Shown one piece after another: positions 63,544 through 64,000 of a stretch of DNA of 64,000 nt. The notes under the pieces are model-generated. The model saw only the letters and a list, made by a program, of their open reading frames with translations. It did no database searches and was not told the DNA's origin. Numbering within the stretch: the stretch's first letter is position 1; every line of letters starts with the position of its first letter. Both the position numbers and the translations under genes were made by a program. The stretch lies in NCBI RefSeq assembly GCF_035917455.1, contig NZ_CP109078.1, forward strand, positions 5,502,001 to 5,566,000. Reading direction: 5' to 3'. The stretch comes from Micromonospora sp. NBC_01796. GTDB lineage: Bacteria; Actinomycetota; Actinomycetes; Mycobacteriales; Micromonosporaceae.

Positions 63544-63770
63544 GTGAACAGGCTAGGGCTGATCGTCCGGGGGGAACCGGCAAACCCGCGACGCCGGGTC
63601 CTCGGCCCGGACGGTGCCGCCGTCGCCCCGTTGCTCGTCGACGGGGCCGGGTGCGATCGTGTTCCGGCTGCTCAGGGTGCTTGACGGGGATGGTGGGCGG
63701 GTCGCCCGTCGACCCGTCGGGGCAGGTAACGGTTTGAAAACTTCGCCCACAGTCTTGACACGGAGGGGGT

Positions 63771-63795
63771 GTTAGTAAGAACTTTTACCACTAAC
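63771..63795 (+). promoter_or_regulatory. Operator-like dyad upstream of the RpiR-type gene
   Basis: Nested dyad: GTTAGT (63771-63776) and ACTAAC (63790-63795) outside, GTAAgaa-c-ttTTAC inside. A TTGACA (63755-63760) lies upstream. It resembles sugar-responsive operators and is probably the regulator's own binding site. Confidence 0.5.
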
Positions 63796-63824
63796 AGTTA
63801 ACACTCTTTCCGGAAGGCGTTCAC

Positions 63825-64000
63825 ATGGTCGATCACGAGGTGGACACCGCCGCGCGAACCGCGGTGGTCGACGCCGAGGCGTTCGACCGGCGACTAGCCG
63901 CCGGACTCTCTCCGAGCGACAGCGTCCTGGTTCGGGTACGCGCCCGGCTCCCGGAGTTCACCGGCGCCCTGCAACGCGTCGCCGAACAGGTGCTCGCCGA
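63825..64000 (+). CDS. N-terminal part of an RpiR/MurR-type regulator (runs off the window)
   Basis: Only 58 codons are inside the window. VLVRVRARLPEFTGALQRVA is the pattern of the RpiR/MurR HTH domain (I-R-x-x-L-P-x-L-S-x-x-E-x-x-V-A). A SIS sugar-isomerase-like domain should follow beyond the edge. GGAAGG lies eight bases before ATG 63825. The dyad upstream suggests autoregulation by an amino-sugar-type ligand. Confidence 0.6.
   Translation, partial: MVDHEVDTAARTAVVDAEAFDRRLAAGLSPSDSVLVRVRARLPEFTGALQRVAEQVLA

Overview
The window is high-GC, gene-dense DNA from an actinobacterium, most likely a member of the Micromonosporaceae (Micromonospora or a close relative). This rests on strong G/C third-position bias, frequent GTG starts, GTGA/ATGA gene overlaps, AfsR/SARP regulators, HTH-DUF397 (WhiJ-like) pairs, an NfeD/SPFH pair, a MurL-like epimerase and a HAIR (HspR) operator. 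No phage structural block, integrase, complete insertion sequence or CRISPR array was seen. It reads as chromosomal arm or accessory sequence with a few islands of gene decay.

Layout. 0-6.6 kb: CPBP protease, serine beta-lactamase-like hydrolase, NfeD + SPFH pair, a membrane protein, an HspR-type hsp20 and an unknown protein, then initiator tRNA-fMet with a strong terminator. 6.7-8.2 kb: a murF-like relic, a DUF1223 thioredoxin-fold protein and a possible transposase relic. 8.2-12 kb: a three-subunit molybdenum hydroxylase operon resembling PaoABC/YagTSR. 12-16.6 kb: secreted protein, short SARP regulator, secreted S1 protease with SARP-type 11-bp repeats upstream, and a MerR regulator fused to a cysteine-less peroxiredoxin domain. 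16.7-25.5 kb: a second-type enolase, a decayed oxidoreductase, a large AfsR-like NTPase regulator, three alpha/beta hydrolases (two secreted) and an SDR. 25.5-27 kb is a graveyard with a both-ends-truncated GH54/ricin fragment and an oxidoreductase tail.

27.1-35 kb is the most unusual part. A CRP-like dyad stands at the head of a probable operon of an ADH-synthase-type (AroA'/GriI) aldolase, an EamA exporter, an SDR and a 1034-residue TIR-NACHT-FGE protein, an NLR-like architecture. Converging on it is a class II DAHP synthase gene with a one-base frameshift. 35-45 kb: mug, a sulfite-oxidase-like / ferredoxin-reductase / DUF6510 operon whose first gene has foreign-looking codon use, a pectate lyase with a LacI-type operator at its promoter, DoxX, MarR-MFS, SnoaL-like protein, SpoU methyltransferase and a SAM methyltransferase. 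44.5-47.3 kb: a Clp-N/HTH pair controlled by a striking double dyad, a stand-alone OLD-type TOPRIM protein and a CGNR regulator. 47.3-53.3 kb: MFS exporter, NarL-type two-component system, MMPL transporter and HAD hydrolase. 53.4-55.6 kb: WhiJ-like HTH with three tandem DUF397 copies. 55.7-64 kb: PucR regulator, MurL-like epimerase, membrane proteins, class III aminotransferase, acyltransferase 3 and the start of an RpiR-type regulator behind an operator-like dyad.

All assignments come from reading the sequence and recalling family motifs. No database search was run.
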